Of a DNA stretch of 64,000 nt, positions 49,319-58,024 are shown piece after piece; position 1 is the stretch's first letter, and each line of letters begins with the position of its first letter. The position numbers were made by a program, and so were the translations under genes. This DNA comes from JAWXCE01 sp034440495 (GTDB lineage: Bacteria > Pseudomonadota > Alphaproteobacteria > Rhizobiales > Rhodomicrobiaceae). The notes under the pieces are model-generated. The model saw only the letters and a list, made by a program, of their open reading frames with translations. It was not told where the DNA came from and searched no databases. The stretch is from contig JAWXCE010000033.1 in assembly GCA_034440495.1 (NCBI GenBank), positions 1 through 64,000 on the forward strand, in the 5' to 3' direction.

Positions 49319-50098
49319 TTATGCGGGGCCGCCAAGTGCTTTTTCATCGCCGCGGCGGATCATGTCGAGGCGCTCTCCCGCCACGCTCCAGTTCACGACG
49401 TCAAACCATGCTTTCAGATATTCGGGGCGCCGGTTGCGGTAAGTCAGGTAATAAGCATGCTCCCACAAATCGTTGCCAATAAGCGCTAGCTTTTTGAGCG
49501 GAAGAACGCTATCCTGGGCGGCCGTGGTGATAATCTCCAGCCCGCTGCCTTTCGAATCGGTTACAAGAAACACCCAGCCTGAACCGAAATGCTTCTCCCC
49601 GGCCTCGATAAACTTTGCCTTAAACGTGTCCATGGACCCAAAAACGCGATTAATTTCCTGCGCCAGCGTGCCGGACGCTGATTCAGCGCCGCCCGGCTGC
49701 ATGATCTTCCAGAAAAGCTGGTGATTGGCGTGACCACCTGCATTGTTTTTGACAATGGTGCGGATCGCCTCGGGGACTTTATCCAGACCGCGTAATAAAT
49801 TTTCGATAGTTTGGCCTTGCAGTTCGGGGTGCGGCTTCAGCGCCTTGTTGAGTGCATCGACATACGCCTTGTGATGCTTGTCGTGATGCAATTGCACTGT
49901 TTCCGCGTCAATCACGGGCGCAAGCGCATCAAACTTATAAGGTAGTGGGGGCAGTTCATAGAGTGCGCCAGGCTTTACCGCAGTTGCAGCGTATAGAGAA
50001 CCCGGCATCGCCGACATGGCGGCCATTGCAGCCGCGTTTTGCAGGATAGAGCGGCGATGTATCGAATCGCCGAACACGGTCTTTGTAATTAACGTCAT
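49319..50098 (-). CDS. sodB: Exported Fe/Mn superoxide dismutase
   Basis: The 259-residue enzyme removes superoxide. A leader with a twin arginine (HRRSILQNAAAMAAMSAMPG, cleavage after LYAATA) precedes the normal dismutase fold. Metal ligands are visible in VQLHHDKHHKAYVD, GGHANHQLFW and NDLWEHAYYLTY. Most bacterial Fe-SODs are cytoplasmic; this leader indicates export, perhaps folded by Tat. The ATG at 50098 has GGAGC upstream. The C-terminus has an unusual tail (GERLDMIRRGDEKALGGPA). Confidence 0.9.
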   Translation of the reverse strand: MTLITKTVFGDSIHRRSILQNAAAMAAMSAMPGSLYAATAVKPGALYELPPLPYKFDALAPVIDAETVQLHHDKHHKAYVDALNKALKPHPELQGQTIENLLRGLDKVPEAIRTIVKNNAGGHANHQLFWKIMQPGGAESASGTLAQEINRVFGSMDTFKAKFIEAGEKHFGSGWVFLVTDSKGSGLEIITTAAQDSVLPLKKLALIGNDLWEHAYYLTYRNRRPEYLKAWFDVVNWSVAGERLDMIRRGDEKALGGPA

Positions 50099-50126
50099 GA
50101 TAATGCTCCGTTGTCGGATTGAGTTT

Positions 50127-51125
50127 TCAGCCGCCAGTATAGCCGCCGATGATTGGCAAGATTTCGCCTGTGATGTAGCTGGACATGGTCGGCGCCGCCA
50201 GAAACACATATGCGGGCGCGATCTCTTCCGGCTGGGCCGCGCGCTTCATGGGTGTTTTTGAGCCGAACTCTTCGATTTTTTCAGAGGGCTGGTCTGCCGG
50301 GTTTAACGGCGTCCAAACCGGCCCTGGCGCAACGCAGTTGACGCGGATGCCGCGCGGGATCAGGTGCGTGGCAAGGCTGCGGGTAAAAGCATGGATACCG
50401 CCTTTGGTCATGGAGTAATCGAGCAGGTTTTTGTTACCCATTAGCCCTGTCACGGAGCCAGTCATGATGATGGAGCTTTTCGGCTTCATGTGCGGTACGG
50501 CGGCCTGAGCCATATGGAAATAGCCGTACAGATTGGTTTTAAGCGTGCGGTTGAAATGCTCCTCAGTCAGATCGAGGAAATCGGCGACATGCTCCTGAAA
50601 AGCGGCGTTGTTGACAAGGATATCTATCCGGCCAAACTCGCCGACCACTCGCTCGACCGCCTCGAAGCAGAAATTGCGATGGCCGACGTCGCCCGCAAGC
50701 AATATGCAACGGCGCCCCTCAGCCTCGACCGCGCGCTTGGTCTCCTCCGCATCTTCATGTTCGTTGAGATACATAATGGCGACATCGGCGCCTTCGCGCG
50801 CGAAAAGCACCGCGACCGCTCGCCCAATTCCAGAATCGCCGCCGGTAATAACTGCGGCCATGTCCTGAAGTTTGCCAGAACCTCTGTAATCCGGCGCCTC
50901 CCACATCGGCTTCAAATGCATGTCCGCTTCGATGCCGGGTTTTTTCAGATGCTGGCCCGGAAAGCCTTCGGGATAATCGCGCTGGCCAGCTTGCATAGGT
51001 CTCGCAGAGTGGCTGTTGTTTGTCCCGCGTCGCTCTTTCGCATCGACCTCGTTCTGGATGTGCTGCTCGCTGCGGACAACGGCGCTGGTGTGATCGATTT
51101 CTTTCTGGTCAGGGTCTTTAGGCAT
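50127..51125 (-). CDS. Short-chain dehydrogenase (YghA-type)
   Basis: The 332-residue oxidoreductase has an extended N-terminus (about 85 residues) typical of the YghA/glucose-ribitol subgroup, then the nucleotide motif VITGGDSGIGRAVAVLF, NNAA, a serine in IIMTGSVTG and the catalytic YSMTKGG. The end SSYITGEILPIIGGYTGG is conserved. Natural substrate is unknown. It starts with ATG 51125 and runs into the dismutase direction with 28 bases between. Confidence 0.9.
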   Translation of the reverse strand: MPKDPDQKEIDHTSAVVRSEQHIQNEVDAKERRGTNNSHSARPMQAGQRDYPEGFPGQHLKKPGIEADMHLKPMWEAPDYRGSGKLQDMAAVITGGDSGIGRAVAVLFAREGADVAIMYLNEHEDAEETKRAVEAEGRRCILLAGDVGHRNFCFEAVERVVGEFGRIDILVNNAAFQEHVADFLDLTEEHFNRTLKTNLYGYFHMAQAAVPHMKPKSSIIMTGSVTGLMGNKNLLDYSMTKGGIHAFTRSLATHLIPRGIRVNCVAPGPVWTPLNPADQPSEKIEEFGSKTPMKRAAQPEEIAPAYVFLAAPTMSSYITGEILPIIGGYTGG

Positions 51126-51380
51126 TGCGTCCTCAGTCTTTGAACATGGAAAATCTAAAAATGAACGCTCTTTGCAGCCTCGATGTTCCTGACGCAACTG
51201 CCAGCAGGAAGGCATCGGGGCTACACAGCGGATCGAAATGACGCATTGATTATGTTTTCGTGCATCTAAAGCTCACTGCTACCTGTTGTATTCTGTAACA
51301 ATGAATGTCCTTACCGCGAAAGGTAGGGACACTTAGCGCAAGCGCGCTGGCATCTAAGGGATATCAAACTGGAAAAATTT

Positions 51381-52295
51381 GTGGATCTTGAGCGCACCGT
51401 AAAGGGCGAGCGGCGCGCGCAGGTTGCCTTGTCAGCGCTGGAAACGGTTTGGTTTAACACCGGCACGCTTTGCAATATTGCCTGCATCAATTGCTATATC
51501 GAAAGCTCTCCACGCAACGACCGGCTGGCATACATCACTTATCAGGATTTTGAAGGCTATCTGGACGAGATTGCGCAGGAGGATTTTCCTGTAAAGCTTG
51601 TCGGCTTCACCGGCGGCGAACCGTTTATGAACCCGTATTTTATCCCCATTCTGCGCGAAACGCTTGCGCGCGGCTTTCAAACCCTGACGCTTACGAACGC
51701 CATGAAGCCCATGTGGCTGAAGAGGTTACAGCTTGCCGCGCTAATCGACGGGCACGGCGAAAGGGCGCGCATCCGGGTCTCGCTGGATGATTGGCGTGAA
51801 AGCGTGCACGACGCCGAGCGCGGCGACGGCGCTTTTGGGAAAACACTCGAAGGTCTCGCGTGGCTTACAGCCAATGGCGCGACTGTGGAGGTCGCTGGGC
51901 GCTTTCTGGCGGGCGACAATGAACACGCAATGCGCGCTGGCTACGCGGGATTGTTTGCGCAGCGAGGGGTCGCCATTAATTGCAACGACGCGCAGGCGCT
52001 GGTGCTTTTGCCCGAGATGAGTCCGCTTGCCGATCCGCCCGAGATTACCGAGGCGTGCTGGAGCGTTCTGCATAAATCGCCCGATGATGTGATGTGCTCG
52101 AACTCGCGGATGGTTGTGAAGCGCAAAGGCGCGGCGCCTTCCGTCGTGGCCTGCACGCTTTTGCCATATGATGAGCGCTTTGACTTCGGCCCGACCTTGA
52201 AAAGCGCAAGCAGGGCCACGCCTCTAGCCCACAAATATTGCTCGACATTCTGCGTGCTAGGCGGCGCCAATTGCGGCTCATCGCGCCAAACCTAA
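51381..52295 (+). CDS. Radical SAM protein with SPASM-like C-terminal cysteines
   Basis: The 304-residue protein has the radical SAM cluster motif LCNIACINCYIE (C-x3-C-x2-C) near residue 31, GFTGGEPFMNP, and TLTNAMKP. The C-terminus contains further cysteines (VMCSNSR, VVACTLLPYDE, HKYCSTFCVLGGANCG), in the spacing of an auxiliary iron-sulfur cluster. The start is GTG 51381; a CTG three codons upstream with AAGGGA before it is possible. It is the first of three same-strand genes, 13 bp before the glycosyltransferase. The reaction is unknown; modification of a sugar or small molecule would fit the neighbours. Confidence 0.8.
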   Translation: MDLERTVKGERRAQVALSALETVWFNTGTLCNIACINCYIESSPRNDRLAYITYQDFEGYLDEIAQEDFPVKLVGFTGGEPFMNPYFIPILRETLARGFQTLTLTNAMKPMWLKRLQLAALIDGHGERARIRVSLDDWRESVHDAERGDGAFGKTLEGLAWLTANGATVEVAGRFLAGDNEHAMRAGYAGLFAQRGVAINCNDAQALVLLPEMSPLADPPEITEACWSVLHKSPDDVMCSNSRMVVKRKGAAPSVVACTLLPYDERFDFGPTLKSASRATPLAHKYCSTFCVLGGANCGSSRQT

Positions 52296-52308
52296 CCGAC
52301 TGGATGCT

Positions 52309-52995
52309 ATGCAGAACAAAGGGATAGCCATTTGCGTGATGTGCAAGCCGCCGCGCGTGGGCATTAGCAAAACTCGGCTGGCTGCGGAAATTGGCGCTCA
52401 AAACGCCGCAAGCCTTGCAGCCGCATTCCTTCTCGATGTTGCGGCGGTGGTGCTTGAAGCCGTCGCTACTAATAGCGCCCAGCCCTACGCTTTTTTTACC
52501 CCACCCGATGCAAGGGATGAAATACGGGGGCTAATGCCGGAGCCTTGGACGCTACTTGCCGTGCGTGAAGCGGACGTTGGCGCGACAATGCATTCAGCTA
52601 TTTGTACACTGCTGCAGGACGGGCATTCAGGCGTCATCATAATCGGCGCCGATCTACCGACGGTGCCCTTGTCCATTATTACGCAAGCAATTCAGATGCT
52701 TGTAGCGCTAGAGGCCGACGCCATAATTGGCCCTTCGGAGGACGGCGGATATTACCTCATTGGCCTCAAGGCGCCTTGTTCAGCGCTGTTCGGCGAGATG
52801 CCCTGGAGCACGCCAGACGTGTTCGGCATCACCGTGGAACGAGCGCAGGCCGCCGGTCTTTCGCTCAAGCGTTTGCCTGTCTGGCATGACGTTGACGACG
52901 CGGCGTCGCTCGCCAGACTGCGCGAAGAACTTGCCTCAACGCCGCCAGACTGCGCCGCTCATACACGCCGTGCGCTTGCCGGGATCAGCGCATGA
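52309..52995 (+). CDS. TIGR04282 family glycosyltransferase-like protein
   Basis: This 228-residue nucleotide-sugar-transferase-fold protein has IAICVMCKPPRVGISKTRLA, VIIIGADLPTVPLSII, DAIIGPSEDGGYYLIGLKAP and FGEMPWSTPDVFGITVERA, which define the TIGR04282 (DUF2064) group. The group is often found with arsenosugar or radical SAM genes. It overlaps the following phosphatase gene by 4 bp. Donor and acceptor are unknown. Confidence 0.87.
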   Translation: MQNKGIAICVMCKPPRVGISKTRLAAEIGAQNAASLAAAFLLDVAAVVLEAVATNSAQPYAFFTPPDARDEIRGLMPEPWTLLAVREADVGATMHSAICTLLQDGHSGVIIIGADLPTVPLSIITQAIQMLVALEADAIIGPSEDGGYYLIGLKAPCSALFGEMPWSTPDVFGITVERAQAAGLSLKRLPVWHDVDDAASLARLREELASTPPDCAAHTRRALAGISA

Positions 52996-53969
52996 AACCG
53001 GGCCGAATCTGTCCCACGGATTATCATATTGACCCGGAAGTGTTCCGCCGTGATCCCGATTTTGTTGCGGAAACGCTTTATGTGATTGGTGGCCTGTATG
53101 GCAACGCCTTCGCACTCGACGCAATCGAAGCCATGGCGGCCACCGAGCCGGGGCCGGTGACGATTGTGGTTAACGGCGACGCCCACTGGTTCGACGCGGA
53201 GCTTCATACTTTTCGAAGCCTTGATGCGAGGCTGGCGCGATATCCAGCCATATGCGGAAATGTCGAGCTTGAACTGGCGAGGACAGCCGATATTGGCGCG
53301 GGTTGCGGGTGCGCCTATCCTGAAACTGTTGACGATGGCGTGGTGGGGCGCTCTAACGCGATACTTGCAATTCTGGCTGGCATGATTTCAGGTGAGTGGG
53401 ATATCAAGGCGCGCTTTGCCGCCCTGCCAAAAACGCTGATCGTACAGGTTGGGTCGGCGAAGGTCGCGATTGTTCACGGCGACGCATGGTCAGTCGCTGG
53501 ATGGCGTTTTGCGCGGGAGGCGCTGGATGCTCCCGGCGCGAGCGCCGAGATTTCCTTATTGCGCCGAAAAACCGAGGCCGATGTGTTCGCCTCGACTCAT
53601 ACATGCGAGGCCGTCATGCGGCGCTTTTCCACAACATCGGGCGCAGCAGTTATCGCCAACAACGGAGCAGCCGGCATGTCGAATTTCGAGGGCGATAGAC
53701 GCGGCGTCATCACCCGCATTGGAAGATCCCCGGGGCCAGTTCAAGCGCTTTCCGGCGCCCATGTGAAGAGCGTCCGCGTGGAGGCGATCCCTGTCGCCTT
53801 CGATCACGCGGCATTCCTCAGCCAATTTGATGCCACGTGGCAAGACGGTTCGCCCGCCGCCATTTCTTACCGAAACCGAATCGTCAACGGCACAGACATT
53901 TGCGTTGAAACTGCAATTCCAAATGCGGAATTTAACGTCACCAGCGCAAAGCTAAACGCCCGACGATAA
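52992..53969 (+). CDS. Calcineurin-like metallophosphatase-type protein
   Basis: The 325-residue product shows a metallophosphatase arrangement: YVIGGLYGNAFALDAIEAM where D-x-H would be expected (here Y-G-N after GGL), IVVNGDAHWFDAE (GD-x-H/N), AICGNVELELA (GN-x-E), VAIVHGDAWSVAGW and FASTHTCEAVMRRF (H-T). These match the blocks of calcineurin-like phosphoesterases, with the first block altered. It overlaps the glycosyltransferase by 4 bp and converges on nrsF with 32 bp overlap. It may dephosphorylate the product of the pathway. Confidence 0.7.
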   Translation: MKPGRICPTDYHIDPEVFRRDPDFVAETLYVIGGLYGNAFALDAIEAMAATEPGPVTIVVNGDAHWFDAELHTFRSLDARLARYPAICGNVELELARTADIGAGCGCAYPETVDDGVVGRSNAILAILAGMISGEWDIKARFAALPKTLIVQVGSAKVAIVHGDAWSVAGWRFAREALDAPGASAEISLLRRKTEADVFASTHTCEAVMRRFSTTSGAAVIANNGAAGMSNFEGDRRGVITRIGRSPGPVQALSGAHVKSVRVEAIPVAFDHAAFLSQFDATWQDGSPAAISYRNRIVNGTDICVETAIPNAEFNVTSAKLNARR

Positions 53970-54570
53970 ACCCCGCCGCCGCTACTATTGCGATAGCGAG
54001 CGAATACCAAACCACTACAAACAACGGCGAGTCATCAGGGCAGAAGATGCCGTAAAGAAAACCACCAATCGCGCCGCAGAATAAGCCAACTGCCGCGCCT
54101 GTAAGGCCGGGCCGCGTCGGTGCGCCATGCCTCAGGGCGATGAATGCGGCAAGGAAGGGCGCGGTGGCGAAAATCGGGATGAAGGTCATGCAACTGGTTG
54201 CGTTGCGGCCAAACATCCGGCCTGATGCGCCATCCGCACCCACGAGAACCAGATCTGCCACCATGGCAGCCGCCAGAGCCGCTGCGGCTAAAAGCAGGTA
54301 GGTTGCGGGCACACTTGCTCCAGGTCTCGCCAGCGCGGTCACAACCGGAAAAGCAAGCGCTGCCAGACCGCCCATAATCAAAAGTTTGATTGGATACCAT
54401 GGCGTGTTGATCGCGTCGGCAAAATCCGCGCGCGGCCCCAATACCGCCAGAAAAAGCCCAACGGCGACCGTAACGCCAGCCGCTTCCGCCAGACCGAACC
54501 TGTTTTCAACTGGTGAAGCCTGTTCACCCGCTTGCCGCGCCAAGCCATCGATTAAATCTTCAGTGCGCAT
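53938..54570 (-). CDS. nrsF: NrsF-family membrane anti-sigma factor (DUF1109)
   Basis: The 210-residue protein has an N-terminal cytoplasmic start (MRTEDLIDGLARQAGEQASP) and six membrane segments, with cysteines in ATSCMTFIPIFA and FCPDDSP in loops, as in NrsF, which holds an ECF sigma factor in Caulobacter. One base separates its ATG (54570) from the sigma stop. It would release the sigma factor upon an envelope or metal stress signal. Confidence 0.87.
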   Translation of the reverse strand: MRTEDLIDGLARQAGEQASPVENRFGLAEAAGVTVAVGLFLAVLGPRADFADAINTPWYPIKLLIMGGLAALAFPVVTALARPGASVPATYLLLAAAALAAAMVADLVLVGADGASGRMFGRNATSCMTFIPIFATAPFLAAFIALRHGAPTRPGLTGAAVGLFCGAIGGFLYGIFCPDDSPLFVVVWYSLAIAIVAAAGFIVGRLALRW

Positions 54571-54571
54571 T

Positions 54572-55156
54572 TCAACCTTTATCGCCAAATTTCTTCGCTA
54601 GCGCCGCCAGGGCGCGATGCACGTTTACTCGCACGGCGCCCTCCGTCATCGCGAAGCGCGCCGCAGCCTCTCCCGTCGACAGTCCGTCGACAAACATCGC
54701 CACCACGATCGATTTCTGCCTTTCTGGCAAAATCGTCGCCATGCGGATGATGTCTCTTGCAGGTAACTGCGTTTCGTCGGAGTCAGCCGCCAGTTCCTCG
54801 GAGTAATCGTCTATCGGCACGTGTAGTCTGCCGCCCCGACGCCTAAGTATATCAATCGATTTGTAGCGAGTGATTGCTCTCACCCAAGGGCCGAGCAATT
54901 CATTCTCGTTCCACGTATGGCTTTTCAGGTGTATCGCCAGAAGCGTTTCCTGGACGATATCCTCCACATCCGCGCCGCTTAACTGGGCGTTTGCCGCTGA
55001 TCGCCGTGCGATTTGCCGGATGAACCGCGATAACTCATCCAGCAGCATGCGATACGCCGCCTTGTCGCCTTGACGCGACGCTAACATTAGCCCCCGCCAC
55101 CGCTCCTCAGTCACGCTTATGCGATCCTTCAACGAGATTTCGCTTTCGCTTTGCAT
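54572..55156 (-). CDS. ECF RNA polymerase sigma factor
   Basis: The 194-residue sigma factor has region 2 (DVEDIVQETLLAIHLKSHTW, LLGPWVRAITRYKSIDILRR) and region 4 (LPERQKSIVVAMFVDGLSTG, AARFAMTEGAVRVNVHRALA). It pairs with the NrsF-type anti-sigma downstream. It is divergent from the pentapeptide-J gene. A GGAACTT hexamer-type box at 55310-55316 lies too near that gene's start to be its -35 element. Confidence 0.9.
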   Translation of the reverse strand: MQSESEISLKDRISVTEERWRGLMLASRQGDKAAYRMLLDELSRFIRQIARRSAANAQLSGADVEDIVQETLLAIHLKSHTWNENELLGPWVRAITRYKSIDILRRRGGRLHVPIDDYSEELAADSDETQLPARDIIRMATILPERQKSIVVAMFVDGLSTGEAAARFAMTEGAVRVNVHRALAALAKKFGDKG

Positions 55157-55328
55157 AAGGTTACACGCCGTTAAAAATAAAGAGATATAAGCGCAGCTAG
55201 AGTAGCAACTTTATGTCACCGAAATGCACCGCCTCGACATTACACCGAGTCATATCGAAAAAATGGAGCGCTGGTGAAGAAAATCGCTATATTTATAGAA
55301 ATCGGATGGAACTTCCCAAGAGGGAGAT

Positions 55329-56948
55329 GTGACGCAAAATCATTCTCATATTCTACGCGAAGGCGCACGCCCCTGGAATGAATGGCGCGCGACACATCCG
55401 GATATCACTCCGGATTTGCGGTACATTGAACTTTCGCTTGGGCAGAAACAATTGGGGCCAGTGAATGGCGGGCCGATTGATCTAAGCGGCGCGCTGTTAT
55501 TCAAAGCCGATTTGCGCAACGCGACTCTGATAGAAGCGGATCTGCGCGGGGCGGAGCTTGTCGAAGCAGAATTTGGCGGCGCGCGGCTGGATAATGCCGA
55601 TTTGCGCGGCGCCAAGCTCGTGGATTCCTCACTCATCGGCGCGGATTTCGCCCGAGCCAGGCTGGATGGCGCGGATTTAACCGGCGCTGACCTTACCAGC
55701 GCGCGCAATCTCTCGCAGGCGCAAATCAATGCCGCGGTCGGGGATATCACCACGCAGTTGCCGTTCGATCTGGTTATGCCGAAAAACTGGCTTTCGCCGC
55801 AATATGGCGCCGCTGGAGCCTTGTATCCGCAGCCGGACGTTGATGGCGCGTCATCCCAAAAGGACAATTTGTATACAATCTTGGGGGCGCAAAAGTCCGA
55901 TAGCGACGAGACCATACACGCTATCTATCGGGTTAAGGCAAAGTCGCTTCACCCCGATCTTAACCCGGGCAACCCGAAAGCTGGCGGTGCGTTTCGGCGC
56001 CTCACCTACGCCTACGCTATTTTGCGCGACCCTGTCCGCCGCAAGCGCTACGACCGGGGCGAAATTGGGCCGGATGGGGAGGAGACGGAAGCATACCGCT
56101 ATGCAGTCTGGCGCAGGGCGAGAATAGGGCGCTTGCGCGCTTACGCAGCTTTCAGCGCTGTGCTGGCTGCTATCACTTGCGGCGTCCTGCTGACCCAGTT
56201 TGACTTCACGCCTTCAAATACAACAGCACAAAGTGATGACCCGGGCCACGCATCCCAAGATGCTGGGAAAGTCATTAAACCGGATGATGAACAAACCGTC
56301 AGCAACGGCGCGTTTAGTCCAAAAATTCAATCGCGCATCGAGCCTTTGGATCAAACTGCTTTGACGCCGCCTTCTGCTGCTAAAGATAGCCAATATGTGA
56401 AAGACGTCGAACCGGACAAGGCTTCGGCTGGCGAGCAAGATTTGGCCGAAACGGCTGAACAGGCGGCAATACAACCGCCAGTAGATCCTACTGAAAAAGC
56501 AGTCGTTACGCCGTTTCAGCCTGAAATGGGCGCTTTGAATGCGCAGACTGCGGTCACGGGCAATTTACCCGGCGAACAGGATGGCGCAAGCGCCAGCCGA
56601 CAGAGCGAAAATGCGGCGCTCTCGCTCATTCTTATCTCTCCGCAGCCGACACTAAAGTTGGGTCCGCGGGCTGAAGTGGTGGTCGCGCCCTCGCCATTTA
56701 TGAAAGTAAGAAAAGAGCCAGCTTTGCAGCCCTTGTCCATTTTTGACTCTGCTCCATCCATGTCGCCGCGTCTGCCCGCTTGCAAGCCTTCGGCAAAGCC
56801 GCTGCTTGCTTCTTTTAACTGGATTGGTAAATTCCGCGCTGACCAGGGCGTTTGTAACCCGCCGCGCCTTTCGCCGATAAAGCGAAGCGGTTCGCAAATC
56901 GATCGCAGACGGCTGCAGCGGTCTCCGTGGAAATCCGTTGCAAAGTAA
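55329..56948 (+). CDS. Pentapeptide-repeat / J-domain membrane protein
   Basis: The 539-residue protein is a chain of three modules. Residues about 48-135 are A(D/N)LxxA pentapeptides (FKADLRNATLIEADLRGAEL, continuing to GADLTGADLTSA), forming a right-handed beta-helix. Residues about 185-250 form a J domain (LYTILGAQKSDSDETIHAIY, HPDLNPGNPKAGGAFRRL) with the HPD needed to stimulate Hsp70. A membrane segment near residue 275 (AFSAVLAAITCGVLL) is followed by a long low-complexity tail. The start is GTG 55329. Combination of the modules beside an ECF sigma factor is unusual. Function unknown. Confidence 0.82.
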   Translation: MTQNHSHILREGARPWNEWRATHPDITPDLRYIELSLGQKQLGPVNGGPIDLSGALLFKADLRNATLIEADLRGAELVEAEFGGARLDNADLRGAKLVDSSLIGADFARARLDGADLTGADLTSARNLSQAQINAAVGDITTQLPFDLVMPKNWLSPQYGAAGALYPQPDVDGASSQKDNLYTILGAQKSDSDETIHAIYRVKAKSLHPDLNPGNPKAGGAFRRLTYAYAILRDPVRRKRYDRGEIGPDGEETEAYRYAVWRRARIGRLRAYAAFSAVLAAITCGVLLTQFDFTPSNTTAQSDDPGHASQDAGKVIKPDDEQTVSNGAFSPKIQSRIEPLDQTALTPPSAAKDSQYVKDVEPDKASAGEQDLAETAEQAAIQPPVDPTEKAVVTPFQPEMGALNAQTAVTGNLPGEQDGASASRQSENAALSLILISPQPTLKLGPRAEVVVAPSPFMKVRKEPALQPLSIFDSAPSMSPRLPACKPSAKPLLASFNWIGKFRADQGVCNPPRLSPIKRSGSQIDRRRLQRSPWKSVAK

Positions 56949-57018
56949 AATCAGCGTGTCTGTGGCGGCGATGGCAGGCATTCAGGCTACTGGCACCCCA
57001 GCCGCAAATAAAGCCGCA

Positions 57019-57879
57019 CTATTGCCGCCGTTCCATGGTGAAATTCGAGTAGCAGTCGCGGCTGGGCAAATTAGATTTGCCCGTCATGGCGTCGCCCAGC
57101 GCCTCGCCAAGGTTCACGCCCTCGTCTTTCTCCCGCACGCCGACCATAATGACGGGACGCTGCCAGCTTGTGTCGCCTTTGTCGGCGCTGGCGCATGTGC
57201 CCTTATATTGGCCGAGGTTGAGTTGCCAGACCAATGCACCCTCGCCGCGCGCCGTCGCCAGCCAGCCGCCCGCTGTCAGCGCCCGTCGCGCCGCACGACC
57301 GGACTCCTCCACGACATCGCCCTCCTGGCTCGCCACGCCGACGCCGATCACGTCCGCCGAACGGCCAATGCCTGTGCGAAAATCATCTGAGAACAGCGCC
57401 TGCACCTCCGCATCCGCCAGCGTGCGGCCATCGCGCGCCAGATGTTTGTCGTCCTTGCGCGCCCATGTGTATTCCTTGGGCAGCACGGCGACATCGAACG
57501 CGGCGCGACGTCCACCCGCATCCACGCCATTGATCGGGAACACCACCGCCTCACCCCAGCGTTGCGTCGTCACCTCCACCTTTGGCGGCTCCACGGCGGC
57601 GGATTTGACAGGCTCCACGATTGCGACAGGAGGCGGCGCTGGCGGAAACCATTCGTCGATCAATCGCGGATTTGTCGCGACAACTACGGCCCCGGTAGTC
57701 ACTACCACGCCCGCAGTCACGGTGCTGGCGGTCGCCACCGTGTTTGCCTTTATGAGCGTAACGAGAAGGTCTATACGCTCGCGCCACGTATCGACCTTGT
57801 CATACCAGTCGTAAACGCGCTTCACCGTTCCGAATCGCTCTTTCTTCGGCGCCGCGTTATCTCCGTCTTGCGTGCTCAT
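57019..57879 (-). CDS. Uncharacterised protein with one membrane segment
   Basis: The 286-residue protein has a charged N-terminus (RFGTVKRVYDWYDKVDTWRE), a membrane segment near residue 50 (TVATASTVTAGVVVTTGAVVV), a Pro-rich linker (FPPAPPPVAIVEPV) and a globular C-terminal domain starting near residue 105 (RWGEAVVFPINGVDAGGRRA) with VASQEGDVVEESGRAARRAL, WLATARGEGALVWQLNLG and two cysteines near the end. I do not recognise a family. It is convergent with the pentapeptide-J gene (70-bp gap) and divergent from aspC. Confidence 0.7.
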   Translation of the reverse strand: MSTQDGDNAAPKKERFGTVKRVYDWYDKVDTWRERIDLLVTLIKANTVATASTVTAGVVVTTGAVVVATNPRLIDEWFPPAPPPVAIVEPVKSAAVEPPKVEVTTQRWGEAVVFPINGVDAGGRRAAFDVAVLPKEYTWARKDDKHLARDGRTLADAEVQALFSDDFRTGIGRSADVIGVGVASQEGDVVEESGRAARRALTAGGWLATARGEGALVWQLNLGQYKGTCASADKGDTSWQRPVIMVGVREKDEGVNLGEALGDAMTGKSNLPSRDCYSNFTMERRQ

Positions 57880-58024
57880 GGATCGCCCCCGCTAACCAGT
57901 TTGATGCAATCTAATACAAACCGGGTCGCGCTGCCATGCCCGGTTTTGAAGGGAGAAGACGATTTTTCCTTGCGCGGCTTGCAGGCGCTATTTAGCGTGC
58001 GTCTACAGTTTTCAGGAGAATTCC

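Noticed and set aside
51320..51345. Hairpin-like CTTACC...GGTAGG before the radical SAM gene
   Set aside because: Stem has a mismatch and no T-run or known leader element.
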